NCBI GenBank assembly: GCA_900552465.1
Contig: URZO01000013.1
Span: forward strand, 5,678-69,677
From: an uncultured Parabacteroides sp.
GTDB taxonomy: Bacteria; Bacteroidota; Bacteroidia; Bacteroidales; Tannerellaceae
Direction of reading: 5' to 3'
DNA: 64,000 nucleotides
Position 1 is the stretch's first letter. Each line of letters starts with the position of its first letter. Made by a program: the position numbers and the translations under genes. Of this stretch, positions 27,288 through 37,316 are shown in pieces. Under the pieces are notes generated by a model. That model did not search any database. It was not told the origin of the DNA and saw nothing but the letters and a program-made list of their open reading frames with translations.

Positions 27288-30125
27288 ATGGAGTACAATT
27301 TCAGAGAAATTGAGAAAAAGTGGCACGAATACTGGATTGCCAACAAGGTTTATAAAGTCGAAAAGAATGCCGACAAACCTAAGTATTACGTATTGGACAT
27401 GTTTCCTTATCCATCAGGAGCAGGGCTACATGTAGGCCACCCGCTCGGTTACATCGCTTCTGACATTTATTCCCGTTACAAACGCCTGCAAGGTTTCAAC
27501 GTTTTGCACCCGATGGGCTATGACGCCTACGGACTGCCGGCAGAACAATATGCTATCCAGACCGGACAGCATCCCGAAGTAACGACAAAGAAAAACATCG
27601 CCCGGTATCGCGAGCAAATGGATAAAATAGGTTTCAGCTACGACTGGAGCCGTGAAATCCGTACCTGCGACCCGGAATATTATAAATGGACACAATGGGC
27701 ATTCATCCAGATGTTCAACAGCTACTACTGCAACGACGAAAAGCAGGCGCGCCCTATCAGCGAACTGGTTGCCGCTTTCGAACAGGTCGGAACAGAAGGC
27801 CTGAACGTTGCCTGCGGCGAAGAGCTGAGCTTCACGGCTGACGAATGGAAAGCCAAAAGTGAGAAAGAAAAACAGGAAATCCTGCTGAACTACCGCATCG
27901 CTTATCGGGGCGAAACGATGGTAAACTGGTGTGCCGCATTAGGTACCGTATTGGCCAATGATGAAGTGGTGAACGGCGTTTCCGAACGCGGCGGTTATCC
28001 GGTGGAACAGAAAATCATGCGCCAGTGGTGCTTGCGTGTATCTGCGTATGCACAGCGTTTGCTGGACGGACTGGATACAATCGACTGGACAGACTCGCTG
28101 AAAGAAACACAGCGTAACTGGATCGGTCGCAGCGAAGGAGCCGAAATCCAGTTTAAAGTGAAAGACAGCGATCTGGAATTTACGATCTTTACGACCCGTG
28201 CTGATACCATGTTCGGTGTCACTTTCATGGTACTGGCTCCCGAAAGCGAACTCGTTGCCCAGCTAACCACTCCCGAGCAGAAGCAGGAAGTGGACGCTTA
28301 CCTGGACCGCACCAAGAAACGTACGGAACGCGAACGCATCGCCGACCGTTCCGTGACCGGTGTATTCAGCGGTTCATACGCCATTAACCCGTTCACAGGC
28401 GACGCAGTGCCCGTCTGGATCAGCGATTATGTACTGGCCGGCTACGGAACAGGTGCTATCATGGCCGTTCCGGCACACGACAGCCGTGACTACGCATTTG
28501 CCAAACATTTCAACCTGCCGATCATCCCATTGATCGAAGGATGCGACGTCAGCGAAGAAAGCTTCGATGCAAAAGAAGGCATCGTCTGCAATTCGCCGAG
28601 ACCGGAAGTAACGCCCTATTGCGACCTCTCTCTGAACGGTCTGACCGTAAAGGAAGCAATCGCCGCCACCAAGAAATATGTAGCCGAACATCAATTAGGA
28701 CGTGTAAAAGTCAACTACCGCCTGCGCGACGCTATCTTCAGCCGCCAGCGCTATTGGGGCGAACCGTTCCCTGTTTATTACGATGCGGATGGTATGCCTC
28801 AGATGTTGCCGGTCGACAAACTGCCGCTCGAACTGCCGGAAGTCGATAAATTCCTGCCGACCGAAACGGGCGAACCTCCTTTAGGACACGCCGTAAAATG
28901 GGCTTGGGATACCGCTAAACAGGAAGTTGTGGAAGTCTCCAAAATAGACAACAAGACTATTTTCCCGCTCGAACTTTGTACCATGCCGGGATTTGCCGGT
29001 TCATCGGCTTACTACCTGCGCTATATGGACCCGCACAACGACCAGGCATTAGTAGATAAAGATGTAGACGAATACTGGCGTAATGTAGACCTCTATATCG
29101 GTGGAACCGAACATGCTACCGGTCACCTGATTTACAGCCGCTTCTGGAATAAATTCCTGTTCGACCTGGGTGTTGTCTGCGAAGAAGAACCGTTCAAGAA
29201 ACTAATCAACCAGGGAATGATCCAGGGACGTTCCAACTTTGTGTATCGTATCAACGGTACGAACAAGTTCGTTTCCCTGAACCTGAAAGATAAATACGAG
29301 GTGACTCCTATCCACGTGGATGTAAATATCGTATCGAACGATGTCCTGGATATGGAAGCCTTCAAAAGCTGGCGCCCGGAATATAAAGATGCCGAGTTCG
29401 AACTGGAAGACGGCAAATATATCTGCGGTTGGGCGGTTGAAAAGATGTCGAAGTCGATGTTCAACGTCGTTAACCCGGATATGATCGTTGAAAAATACGG
29501 TGCCGATACGCTTCGTCTGTACGAAATGTTCCTGGGCCCGTTGGAACAATCCAAACCTTGGGACACGAACGGTATCGACGGCGTTCACCGTTTCCTGAAA
29601 AAGCTGTGGGCACTGTTCTTCGGCAACACGGATACATTGCAGATCACAGATGCAGAACCGACAGCCGACGAACTGAAATCACTGCATAAGCTGATCAAGA
29701 AAGTAACGTTCGACATCGAACATTTCTCATACAACACATCTATCAGCGCCTTCATGATTTGTGTGAACGAACTGAGCAACCTGAAATGTAACAAACGTGC
29801 CATTCTGGAAGAATTAATCATCCTGTTGGCTCCGTTCGCTCCTCATTTTGCCGAAGAACTGTGGCATACTTGCGGTCACGACACGACTGTTTGTGACGCC
29901 AAATGGCCCGTCTGCAACGAAGAATACCTGAAAGAAAACTCGCTTACTTATGCTATCTCCTTCAACGGTAAAGCCCGTTTCAGCATGGAACTTCCGGCCG
30001 ATATGCCGCGTGAAGAGATAGAAAAAGCTGCTCTTGCACATGAAAATTCCGCCAAATGGATGGAAGGCAAGACACCGAAGAAGATTATCGTTGTTCCCGG
30101 AAAGATTGTAAACATCGTAATCTAA
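27288..30125 (+). CDS. leuS: Leucyl-tRNA synthetase
   Basis: A 945-residue class I aminoacyl-tRNA synthetase that charges tRNA-Leu. The HIGH-type motif appears as HVGH in [17 protein letters not shown] (about residues 40-56). The KMSKS loop is exact ([15 protein letters not shown], about residue 720). The connective editing domain lies between them ([23 protein letters not shown]). An extra segment near residues 150-205 ([21 protein letters not shown]) makes it longer than the E. coli enzyme, as is common in Bacteroidetes. It starts behind its own promoter element and is followed 8 bases later by the YitT-family gene, so both are probably on one transcript. Confidence 0.98.
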   Translation: MEYNFREIEKKWHEYWIANKVYKVEKNADKPKYYVLDMFPYPSGAGLHVGHPLGYIASDIYSRYKRLQGFNVLHPMGYDAYGLPAEQYAIQTGQHPEVTTKKNIARYREQMDKIGFSYDWSREIRTCDPEYYKWTQWAFIQMFNSYYCNDEKQARPISELVAAFEQVGTEGLNVACGEELSFTADEWKAKSEKEKQEILLNYRIAYRGETMVNWCAALGTVLANDEVVNGVSERGGYPVEQKIMRQWCLRVSAYAQRLLDGLDTIDWTDSLKETQRNWIGRSEGAEIQFKVKDSDLEFTIFTTRADTMFGVTFMVLAPESELVAQLTTPEQKQEVDAYLDRTKKRTERERIADRSVTGVFSGSYAINPFTGDAVPVWISDYVLAGYGTGAIMAVPAHDSRDYAFAKHFNLPIIPLIEGCDVSEESFDAKEGIVCNSPRPEVTPYCDLSLNGLTVKEAIAATKKYVAEHQLGRVKVNYRLRDAIFSRQRYWGEPFPVYYDADGMPQMLPVDKLPLELPEVDKFLPTETGEPPLGHAVKWAWDTAKQEVVEVSKIDNKTIFPLELCTMPGFAGSSAYYLRYMDPHNDQALVDKDVDEYWRNVDLYIGGTEHATGHLIYSRFWNKFLFDLGVVCEEEPFKKLINQGMIQGRSNFVYRINGTNKFVSLNLKDKYEVTPIHVDVNIVSNDVLDMEAFKSWRPEYKDAEFELEDGKYICGWAVEKMSKSMFNVVNPDMIVEKYGADTLRLYEMFLGPLEQSKPWDTNGIDGVHRFLKKLWALFFGNTDTLQITDAEPTADELKSLHKLIKKVTFDIEHFSYNTSISAFMICVNELSNLKCNKRAILEELIILLAPFAPHFAEELWHTCGHDTTVCDAKWPVCNEEYLKENSLTYAISFNGKARFSMELPADMPREEIEKAALAHENSAKWMEGKTPKKIIVVPGKIVNIVI

Positions 30126-30133
30126 ACATTTAT

Positions 30134-31012
30134 ATGAAGTTCATAAACAATAAAGTTTATTTTGCTGTACAAGACTACCTGATGATTATATTGGGTACTC
30201 TCTTGTACGGCTTCGGCTTCAACGCCTTCATCTTGTCTAATGAAATTATTACCGGTGGAGTCAGCGGTATTTGTGCCTTAATCTTCTTTGCCACCAACGA
30301 GGCTATCCCCGTGTCTGTATCTTACTTCGTGATAAACGTAGTATTACTGTTGGCCGCCCTGAAAATACTTGGGTTTAAATTTCTGATAAAAACGATATTC
30401 GGAGTCTTCTCCCTGTCCATATCCCTGTCGTTCTTCGAATGGTTGTTGAAAGACCATACCATCCTGCACGACCAGCCGTTTATGTCTATCATTATCGGGG
30501 CCTTCCTTTGCGGAGCCGGTCTCGGACTTGTATTCTCGGCAAACGGCAGTACGGGAGGTACGGATATCATCGGGGCTATTGTCAACAAATATAAGAATAT
30601 ATCCATTGGCCGCGCCTTGCTGTTCTGCGATTTCTTCATCATCGGTTCCTCTTTTCTTCTGTTTCATGACGTCGAAAAGATCGTATTCGGTTTTGTAGAG
30701 ATGTTTATAAGTAATTATATACTCGACATGGTGTTGAACGGTAACCGCCAATCGGTCCAGTTCTTCATCTTCTCGCAGAAGTACGACGAAATAGCCGAAC
30801 GGATCATTCACGACCTGGACCGCGGATGCACCATTCTCGATGGCGTAGGCGGCTATTCCCGTAAACCTGTCAAAGTAGTTGTCCTGTTGGCCAAGAAATC
30901 CGAATCGGTCGCCATCTTCCGCTTAGTCAAACAGATAGACCACCAGGCATTCATCTCGCAAAGTATCGTCAGAGGCGTGTACGGAGAAGGATTTGACCAG
31001 ATAAAAGCATAA
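30134..31012 (+). CDS. YitT-family integral membrane protein with DUF2179 domain
   Basis: A 292-residue inner-membrane protein. About five or six hydrophobic helices fill residues 10-200 (YLMIILGTLLYGFGFNAFILSNEIITGGVSGICALI). The soluble C-terminal DUF2179 domain follows (IIHDLDRGCTILDGVGGYSRKPVKVVVLLAKKSE). This is the standard YitT layout. The function of the family is not settled; transport has been proposed. I chose the start at 30134, 8 bases after leuS, since the in-frame upstream extension lies inside leuS. A good hairpin terminator follows the stop codon. Confidence 0.88.
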   Translation: MKFINNKVYFAVQDYLMIILGTLLYGFGFNAFILSNEIITGGVSGICALIFFATNEAIPVSVSYFVINVVLLLAALKILGFKFLIKTIFGVFSLSISLSFFEWLLKDHTILHDQPFMSIIIGAFLCGAGLGLVFSANGSTGGTDIIGAIVNKYKNISIGRALLFCDFFIIGSSFLLFHDVEKIVFGFVEMFISNYILDMVLNGNRQSVQFFIFSQKYDEIAERIIHDLDRGCTILDGVGGYSRKPVKVVVLLAKKSESVAIFRLVKQIDHQAFISQSIVRGVYGEGFDQIKA

Positions 31013-31032
31013 AACAGTCACTTAAACAATTT

Positions 31033-31080
31033 AAAGCACTTCCGTACGTTATATACACATCGTATAGAAGTGCTTTTTTT
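31033..31080 (+). terminator. Terminator after the YitT-family gene
   Basis: The stem AAAGCACTTC (31033-31042) pairs with GAAGTGCTTT (31067-31076). The loop itself is partly self-complementary, and a T run ends the element. It separates the leuS-yitT unit from rdgB. Confidence 0.75.
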
Positions 31081-31097
31081 ATTTATACACAACGAAA

Positions 31098-31679
31098 ATG
31101 AAACTTGTATTTGCAACAAATAACCAGCACAAGCTGGACGAAGTCCGGAAAATAACAGCCGGATACACCGAAATAGTAAGCCTTTCAGACATCGACTGTC
31201 ACGACGATATTCCCGAAACAGCAGAAACCCTGGAAGGTAATGCCCTGCAAAAAGCCCGTTATATCAAAGAGAAATTCGGTTACGACTGTTTCGCCGATGA
31301 TACGGGACTGGAAGTAGAAGCTCTGAATAACGCTCCGGGAGTATACTCTGCACGCTATGCCGGTCCGGGACATGATTCGGAAGCAAACATGAATAAACTG
31401 CTCCGGGAGATGGAAGGCAAAGAAAACAGGAAAGCCCGTTTCCGTACCGTTATCGCCCTTATCCTGGACGGCAAGGAATACCTGTTCGAAGGAGTTGTAA
31501 ACGGCACCATCATCCGGGACAAACGAGGTGGAAGCGGTTTCGGCTACGACCCTGTATTTGTTCCCGACACCTATTCGCAGACATTTGCCGAAATGGGTAA
31601 CGAGCTCAAAAATAAAATCAGCCACCGCGCCGAAGCAGTTAAGAAACTGACTGCCTTTTTATCGAATTACACGTTCTAA
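31098..31679 (+). CDS. rdgB: XTP/dITP pyrophosphatase, RdgB/HAM1 family
   Basis: A 193-residue cytoplasmic house-cleaning enzyme. It hydrolyses non-canonical purine nucleoside triphosphates (XTP, ITP, dITP) to the monophosphate and keeps them out of DNA and RNA. The family motifs are complete: the substrate loop [17 protein letters not shown] at the N-terminus, [25 protein letters not shown] in the middle, and [14 protein letters not shown] with [10 protein letters not shown] at the C-terminus. The length is normal. It is followed 13 bases later by the PorZ-like gene, which suggests co-transcription although the two functions are unrelated. Confidence 0.96.
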   Translation: MKLVFATNNQHKLDEVRKITAGYTEIVSLSDIDCHDDIPETAETLEGNALQKARYIKEKFGYDCFADDTGLEVEALNNAPGVYSARYAGPGHDSEANMNKLLREMEGKENRKARFRTVIALILDGKEYLFEGVVNGTIIRDKRGGSGFGYDPVFVPDTYSQTFAEMGNELKNKISHRAEAVKKLTAFLSNYTF

Positions 31680-31692
31680 TATTGTATTTAAT

Positions 31693-34017
31693 ATGAGAAA
31701 TATATTGACTGTTATCTTGCTTTTCCTCCTTTCATTCACTGCCCCGGCAGCCAATGACAACACACTCGGGTGGAAAACATACCTTTCTTACAACAACACC
31801 AATAACGTAGAGGAATCTGCCGACCAGGTATTCGTCGTAGCGGAAGGCGCTCTGTATACGTATGGAAAAGAAGATAACAGCATCAAGCAATATTATAAAG
31901 GAAACGGATTGAATGACACCGATATTCAATTCATTTCCTATAACAAACAGACTAAATCCCTGTTGATTGTTTATAACAACTGTAATATAGATATCCTGGA
32001 AAATGGTTCCGTAAAGAATATCCCTTACCTCTACTCTACCACAGCATTAAGAGATAAAAAAGTAAATTCCGTTATGATTCATAACGAATATGCCTATTTA
32101 TCCATAACGTCCGGTATCGTAGTCGTCAACATGGACAAAAAAGAAATAACCGATACCTACAACTTATCCCGGAATGTAACATCCTCTGTCATCCTGAACA
32201 ACCGGATATATGCTTCCGTAAAAAGTGAAACATTCAACGGCGTTCTATATGCATCTTTAGGCGATAACCTGTTGGACAAAGCGAATTGGAAAGCATACGC
32301 AGTACCGGGATTCCCGTCAGATAGCTCCATAGATACAATCGTATTATTCAAAAACCAGCTGTTTTATCTGTCTAAAAACAAAGGTGTCTATTACGAGGTG
32401 AACGGAACAACTGTTTCTTTAGTAAATAATGCTCAAATGAACAGCATCAAAGTTATCGGTGAAAAGTTAGCTTGTATAGCCTCTTCACAGGTTTATATCT
32501 TCACAGATACAAAAACTTTCGACCAGATAAATATTGCCATAAAAGATATCAGTACCTATCAGACCGATAAATACTGGATCGCAGAAGGTTCAAAAGGTTT
32601 GCGTTCTATCAAAAGAACCGGAGCGAATAAGTTTGAAGCTGTAAACGAAGCAATCATATTGGATGGTCCCTACTCCAACAGTTCGTTTGACATTGTATGT
32701 CAAAATGATAAAGTATATATCATACCAGGCGGCAAAAGTCTGACAGGTAACGACCGTTTCGGTATAGCAGGTTCGGTGATGATATATGATTATGAGAAAT
32801 GGACTGTACTGGAACCTTCCAAAGTGCAAAGTAAATTAAACGTATGGCCTCGCGACTATACCGGTATTGTTATCAGTACGAATGATGCCGGAGAAGAAAT
32901 TATTTACACATCTTCCTATGGTGATGGCGTTATCCGGTACAAAGACGGAGAACCGGAAATCAGATATACCAGTTCGAACAGCCCGCTTCAGAATGCAGGT
33001 GGAAATGCAGGTAACTACTACTTCATGGATGGACTTGCTTTCGATAAAGACGGAAACCTCTGGATGACAAATTCGGAAGTAAACGACGCCATAAAAATAT
33101 TGGATAAAGAAGGCAAATGGCATAGCCTGTTCGTTGAATCATTAAGAAGCAAGCCTACCATTAATGATATTCTCGTTACTTCCAACAATGACAAATGGGT
33201 CAATATATCCCGTCCTGCAAGTGACGCCCGTATTACAGTCATTGCAAACAGTAATTCATTAGACGAAGCTGACTCTTACAAATTTGAAAGTTTTACTGAT
33301 ACCGACGGCAACAACTTTGCCCCCAGTAACTATACTTGTATGGCAGAAGACAAAGACGGATATGTATGGATAGGAACCAGTAAAGGTGCCATTTACATTA
33401 CCAATCCCAGGCTGGCAGCATCGGAAAACAGCAGTTCTACGCGCTGTACGCGTGTCAAACTAATCAATGAAGAAGATGAAACACCTTATTATTTCCTCGA
33501 CAACGTAATGGTGACAGCCATAAAAGTGGACAATGGTAACCGGAAATGGATCGGTACGGCAGGTAATGGCGTTTATGTATTAAGCGGAGATAACCAGGAA
33601 GTCGTCCATCAGTTTAATACATCCAACAGTCCTCTCCTGTCCGATAATATATATTCCATAGAAATCAACGGAAAGACTGGCGAAGTATTTATCGGAACAG
33701 ATAAAGGTTTGGTTTCCTATAAAGGAGAAGCAACGGAGGGCAGAAGCGACTATTCCAATGTTTATGCCTATCCTAATCCTGTACGGCCGGAACATGCGGA
33801 CAAAGTTACGATCACAGGCCTGATGGATAACTCGATCGTAAAGATCACCGACCTAAGTGGAAATCTTATCTATCAAACCAAATCATTAGGCGGACAGGCA
33901 TTCTGGAACTGTCGTAATAAGAAAGGTGTCCGTGTAGCATCAGGTATTTATCTTGTTCTTTCCGCTACCGAAGATTCTAAAGAAAGTGTAGTAACAAAGA
34001 TCGCAGTCATAAAATAA
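31693..34017 (+). CDS. porZ: PorZ-like beta-propeller protein of the type IX secretion system
   Basis: A 774-residue exported protein with a signal peptide (about residues 1-20, ending APAAND). Many two-component-regulator-type propeller repeats follow (GDGVIRYKDGEPEIRYTSSN, AEDKDGYVWIGTSKGAIYI, KWIGTAGNGVYVLSGDN, EVFIGTDKGLVSYKG). The C-terminal domain is of the type IX sorting kind (VYAYPNPVRPEHADKVTITG, ASGIYLVLSATED). Size and layout agree with PorZ of Porphyromonas gingivalis, a surface protein of the attachment complex that links A-LPS to cargo proteins. The gene symbol rests on this similarity of plan, read by eye. It is followed after 4 bases by an acyltransferase gene, which could act on a surface glycan. 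Confidence 0.8.
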   Translation: MRNILTVILLFLLSFTAPAANDNTLGWKTYLSYNNTNNVEESADQVFVVAEGALYTYGKEDNSIKQYYKGNGLNDTDIQFISYNKQTKSLLIVYNNCNIDILENGSVKNIPYLYSTTALRDKKVNSVMIHNEYAYLSITSGIVVVNMDKKEITDTYNLSRNVTSSVILNNRIYASVKSETFNGVLYASLGDNLLDKANWKAYAVPGFPSDSSIDTIVLFKNQLFYLSKNKGVYYEVNGTTVSLVNNAQMNSIKVIGEKLACIASSQVYIFTDTKTFDQINIAIKDISTYQTDKYWIAEGSKGLRSIKRTGANKFEAVNEAIILDGPYSNSSFDIVCQNDKVYIIPGGKSLTGNDRFGIAGSVMIYDYEKWTVLEPSKVQSKLNVWPRDYTGIVISTNDAGEEIIYTSSYGDGVIRYKDGEPEIRYTSSNSPLQNAGGNAGNYYFMDGLAFDKDGNLWMTNSEVNDAIKILDKEGKWHSLFVESLRSKPTINDILVTSNNDKWVNISRPASDARITVIANSNSLDEADSYKFESFTDTDGNNFAPSNYTCMAEDKDGYVWIGTSKGAIYITNPRLAASENSSSTRCTRVKLINEEDETPYYFLDNVMVTAIKVDNGNRKWIGTAGNGVYVLSGDNQEVVHQFNTSNSPLLSDNIYSIEINGKTGEVFIGTDKGLVSYKGEATEGRSDYSNVYAYPNPVRPEHADKVTITGLMDNSIVKITDLSGNLIYQTKSLGGQAFWNCRNKKGVRVASGIYLVLSATEDSKESVVTKIAVIK

Positions 34018-34021
34018 GGAA

Positions 34022-35071
34022 ATGAATCCAACTGAAAAGGTATTGCTCAATTCCAGGCTGATTGCACAAGTTAAAGAAGCGAATAACTTTGATTTTATCC
34101 GCTTCTTTCTTGCTTATTCGGTCATGTTCAATCACTTCAGCGCATTGACGGATACAGATCCTTTCTGGTTCGTCAGCGGCGGATTCCGTGTAAAAGGATT
34201 TTTCATTATCAGCGGATTTCTGGTTATGTTCAGTTTCCTGCGCTCACCGGATACATACGTTTTCTTCCGCAAACGTGTACAACGTATTATGCCGGCCTAT
34301 TCGCTGGTGATTCTGCTATGCCTGGTATTAGGATTTTTTCTGACTACATTACCGTATCATGAATTCCTGACATCTCCCAAACCTTATACTTATCTGTTCA
34401 CCAATCTGCTGACATTAAACTTTCTCTGTCCGGACCTTCCGGGCGTTTTCGACAATAATCCGTTACATGCCATGAACGGTTCGCTCTGGACAATCAAAGT
34501 AGAACTGATGTTATACATGACGGTTCCTCTCATTTACTGGCTGTTGAAGAAATACAACAAATTGGTATGTTTGGTATTGATATACGTATTATCTTTCATT
34601 TATTCCACTACCTGCAACTACCTGGATGATACGACACACAACGCTGTCTACGAGTTTCTGAAACGACAGTTCCCCGGACAAATGATGTATTTCTGTTCCG
34701 GCATCATCATACTGGCCTATTTTCCGCAGTTCCGAAAGTATATGAAATACATATTTCCAATAAGTATTTTATTGCTAATATTCAGAGATGTTCTGTTACT
34801 CAGTATATTCGAACCGATTGCACTGGCTTCCGTTATTATATCGGTAGCCTATAGTTTCAAATGGCTACACTTCTTTAACCGTATGGGAAACTTTTCTTAC
34901 GGTATATTCCTGCTCCATTTTCCTGTCATACAAACATTCATCCATTTCGGATTAGATAAGTACAGCCTGGTTCTGACCTTGGCATTGACAACTGTCATTT
35001 GTACCTACTTAGGAACATTATCCTGGAAGTATATCGAGAAACCCTGTCTGTATAAACCTAAACGTAAATAA
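34022..35071 (+). CDS. Acyltransferase family 3 integral membrane protein (OafA/YrhL-like)
   Basis: A 349-residue inner-membrane protein with about ten hydrophobic helices. The N-terminal stretch FDFIRFFLAYSVMFNHFSAL carries the conserved His of the acyltransferase-3 family. FRVKGFFIISGFLVMFSFLRS and RKRVQRIMPAYSLVI follow, as usual. The C-terminal part ends in GNFSYGIFLLHFPVIQ and a short basic tail. Proteins of this family add acetyl or other acyl groups to surface polysaccharides, O-antigen or peptidoglycan. Its gene starts 4 bases after the PorZ-like gene. Since PorZ binds lipopolysaccharide in its studied homologue, modification of the surface glycan is a reasonable guess, but the substrate cannot be read from the sequence. 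Confidence 0.9.
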   Translation: MNPTEKVLLNSRLIAQVKEANNFDFIRFFLAYSVMFNHFSALTDTDPFWFVSGGFRVKGFFIISGFLVMFSFLRSPDTYVFFRKRVQRIMPAYSLVILLCLVLGFFLTTLPYHEFLTSPKPYTYLFTNLLTLNFLCPDLPGVFDNNPLHAMNGSLWTIKVELMLYMTVPLIYWLLKKYNKLVCLVLIYVLSFIYSTTCNYLDDTTHNAVYEFLKRQFPGQMMYFCSGIIILAYFPQFRKYMKYIFPISILLLIFRDVLLLSIFEPIALASVIISVAYSFKWLHFFNRMGNFSYGIFLLHFPVIQTFIHFGLDKYSLVLTLALTTVICTYLGTLSWKYIEKPCLYKPKRK

Positions 35072-35086
35072 CAGCCTTAAAAACAG

Positions 35087-35135
35087 AAATCCACAGCAGT
35101 ACACAAGATATGCACTACTGTGGATTTTATTTTTA
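35087..35135. terminator. Bidirectional terminator between the acyltransferase gene and nadA
   Basis: A 14-bp stem (35087-35100 with 35114-35127, one mismatch) has a T run on the plus-strand side and an A run on the left that becomes a T run on the minus strand. It therefore serves both converging genes. Confidence 0.8.
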
Positions 35136-35154
35136 CCGCGGTTTATCAATAAAC

Positions 35155-36141
35155 TTATAAACCGAGCTTCTCCGAAATCTCCAGCATTTTCTTGATCGGA
35201 CGGATTGCCTTTTCCTGTACTTCTTCGCTTACAAAGATTTCAGGCAATTCATATTTCAAGCAGTTATACAATTTCTCCATCGTATTCAAACGCATAAAAT
35301 TACATTCGTTGCAGGCACAAGTACTGTCGTTGGGAGGAGCCGGAATGAACTCCTTATCGGGACTTTGCTTGCGCATCTCGTGGATAACGCCGCTTTCCGT
35401 CGCTACAATGAATCGTTTCTTGTCGGACTTAACCGTGTGCTTCAGAAGAGCCGCAGTCGATCCTACGAAGTCTGAGACCTGTATAACAGGCTGCTTACAT
35501 TCCGGGTGAGTAATGACTTCAGCATCCGGGTACTGCTTCTTCAGCTCCAGTATCTTTTCCAATGAAAACTGTTCGTGTACATGGCAGGCACCGTCCCAAA
35601 GCAACATCTTACGTCCGGTAATACCATTTATATAATTACCTAAGTTACGGTCCGGGCCAAAGATAATCTTTGTATCTTCCGGAAAACTCTCCACAATCTG
35701 ACGGGCATTGGTAGAAGTTACCACCACATCCGTCACTGCCTTGACCGCAGCTGTCGTATTTACATACGAAATAACCACATGGCCGGGATGTTGTTTGACG
35801 AATGCTGCGAAGTCCGGAGCCGGACAACTGTCTGCCAGCGAACAGCCGGCATTCAGGTCGGGAACCAGTACCTTCTTGTCCGGACACAACACCTTGGCTG
35901 TTTCTCCCATAAAATGGACACCACAGAAAACAATGATGTCGGCCGTCGTCTTGGCTGCCTGTTGTGCCAATGCCAGGCTGTCTCCTACAAAATCCGCTAT
36001 ATCCTGGATGTCACCAGTCTGATAATAATGAGCAAGGATGACGGCGTTCTTTTCTTTGCGCATTCTATTTATCTCTTCCTTTAAATCCAAACCCTTTGGA
36101 ATGGGGGCGTCCATATATCCGATCGATTGGTTTGTCAACAT
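35155..36141 (-). CDS. nadA: Quinolinate synthase NadA
   Basis: A 328-residue iron-sulfur enzyme that condenses iminoaspartate with dihydroxyacetone phosphate to quinolinate, in NAD synthesis. Typical stretches are KNAVILAHYYQTGDIQDIADFVGDSLALAQQA, IIVFCGVHFMGETAKVL and GCSLADSCP. HPECKQPVIQVSDFVGSTA and the C-terminal TCACNECNFMRLNTMEKL follow. The conserved Cys residues expected to hold the 4Fe-4S cluster are present. I chose the start at 36141; the frame is open for another 65 codons upstream, but that part crosses the -7 promoter element at 36180-36187 and has no NadA similarity. No nadB or nadC is next to it. Confidence 0.95.
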   Translation of the reverse strand: MLTNQSIGYMDAPIPKGLDLKEEINRMRKEKNAVILAHYYQTGDIQDIADFVGDSLALAQQAAKTTADIIVFCGVHFMGETAKVLCPDKKVLVPDLNAGCSLADSCPAPDFAAFVKQHPGHVVISYVNTTAAVKAVTDVVVTSTNARQIVESFPEDTKIIFGPDRNLGNYINGITGRKMLLWDGACHVHEQFSLEKILELKKQYPDAEVITHPECKQPVIQVSDFVGSTAALLKHTVKSDKKRFIVATESGVIHEMRKQSPDKEFIPAPPNDSTCACNECNFMRLNTMEKLYNCLKYELPEIFVSEEVQEKAIRPIKKMLEISEKLGL

Positions 36142-36179
36142 AGTTACCTGTATTAAATGATTGTGTTGTAGATACTGTG

Positions 36180-36187
36180 CAAAGGTA
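36180..36187 (-). promoter_or_regulatory. -7 promoter element of nadA
   Basis: The minus strand reads TACCTTTG, an exact match to TAnnTTTG, 38 bases upstream of the chosen nadA start. This supports the start at 36141 over the longer frame. Confidence 0.55.
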
Positions 36188-36757
36188 AGAACTTTATTGA
36201 TTCCCCCATAGGAAACATATATAAAACCAAAAGAACGCCGGTAGGTTTCCACTAAAATACGTACGTCTTCCTCAGGAAACCTGCCAGTCGTTTTTGGCCG
36301 GGACTTTTCCCCCTTCCCGAAGTTATCCACAATCATATTATTATATTCTTATTTATTCTTTATTTTAAATCTAAATATGATGAATATAATATCCGGTTGA
36401 AACAGTTAATACATTTTTGTTACATTACTTGTCTGATTCGTTATTAAACGATGTAAACCACTTATTAAGTAGATACCAACATACGGTTTTTCTTATTATA
36501 TCCTGCTATTCTTTACTTTACAGATTTTATCAGTTTCCGGTTGAAAACTACCTGTGTGTAAAAGTTCATAGCGGTTGCCTGCTGTCGATACGTGTATAAC
36601 CGCTGTTGACAGAGCGTAGTAAATAATCTGTTACTTCTATTGCATAATAGAAAGGGGAGAATGTATAGCGAACAATTCGAATAATGCAAGAACTATTTTT
36701 CATTTTGTGTCCACCACTTATCAATACCTTTTCAACGGCATATCCACATTAATTGAC
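36188..36757. other. AT-rich divergent intergenic region with DnaA-box-like sites
   Basis: About 570 bases between the nadA promoter and the next promoter, with no convincing gene. TTATCCACA at 36323-36331 and, on the minus strand, TTTTACACA at 36555-36563 both match the DnaA-box pattern TTWTNCACA. TATCCACA at 36741-36748 is one base short of it. A role in replication is a speculation. Confidence 0.35.
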
Positions 36758-36765
36758 TACTTTTG
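36758..36765 (+). promoter_or_regulatory. -7 promoter element of the RNA methyltransferase gene
   Basis: TACTTTTG matches TAnnTTTG. Transcription would start near 36770, so the gene must begin at 36777, 36780 or 36786 with a very short leader. This excludes the in-frame TTG at 36753. Confidence 0.55.
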
Positions 36766-36785
36766 CAAACAAAGAAATGATGACT

Positions 36786-37316
36786 ATGCGCAAGTTAAAA
36801 ATAACAGAACTGAACCGCCTGACCCCGGAGGCATTCAAAGATAGTAAAAAGATTCCGTTGGTGGTTGTGTTGGACCACGTAAGGAGCTTAAATAATGTAG
36901 GATCCGTGTTCCGTACGTCCGATGCTTTCAGGGTAGAAGGTATTTATCTGTGCGGTATTACAGCTTGTCCGCCTCATGCGGAAATCCATAAGACAGCTTT
37001 AGGGGCGGAAGAGACGGTAGACTGGAAGTACTTCAAAGATACGATGGAGGCTGTTGATAACCTGAAACAACAAGGGTATATCGTTTGTGCAGTGGAACAG
37101 GCAGAAGGCAGTACTATGTTGGATAAGTTGTTGTTAGACAAAGATAAGAAGTACGCAGTAATCATGGGAAACGAGGTAAAAGGCGTTCAACAATGTGTCG
37201 TTGATAACTGTGATATGTGTATTGAAATACCGCAGTATGGGACAAAGCATTCCCTGAATGTTTCAGTTACTACCGGTATTATCATCTGGGATTTCTTTAA
37301 GCAGCTGTCAGATTAA
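36786..37316 (+). CDS. SpoU/TrmH-family RNA 2'-O-methyltransferase
   Basis: A 176-residue SPOUT-class methyltransferase that uses S-adenosylmethionine to methylate a ribose 2'-OH in tRNA or rRNA. The three SpoU motifs are seen: motif 1 VRSLNNVGSVFRTSDAF, motif 2 VIMGNEVKGV and motif 3 IEIPQYGTKHSLNVSVTTGI. The trefoil knot forms around motifs 2 and 3. There is no N-terminal substrate-binding extension, so it is a minimal-size member. The target nucleoside is unknown. The start could also be 36777 or 36780; all lie just after the predicted transcription start. Its last 9 bases overlap the end of the convergent DUF4294 gene. Confidence 0.92.
   Translation: MRKLKITELNRLTPEAFKDSKKIPLVVVLDHVRSLNNVGSVFRTSDAFRVEGIYLCGITACPPHAEIHKTALGAEETVDWKYFKDTMEAVDNLKQQGYIVCAVEQAEGSTMLDKLLLDKDKKYAVIMGNEVKGVQQCVVDNCDMCIEIPQYGTKHSLNVSVTTGIIIWDFFKQLSD

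Noticed and set aside
36142..36336. N-terminal extension of NadA by 65 residues
   Set aside because: It has no similarity to NadA and crosses an exact -7 promoter element. The Met at 36141 fits the family length.
36417..36599. A 60-codon plus-strand frame in the nadA-methyltransferase gap
   Set aside because: Starts with a non-ATG codon, has no family resemblance and AT-rich chance composition.
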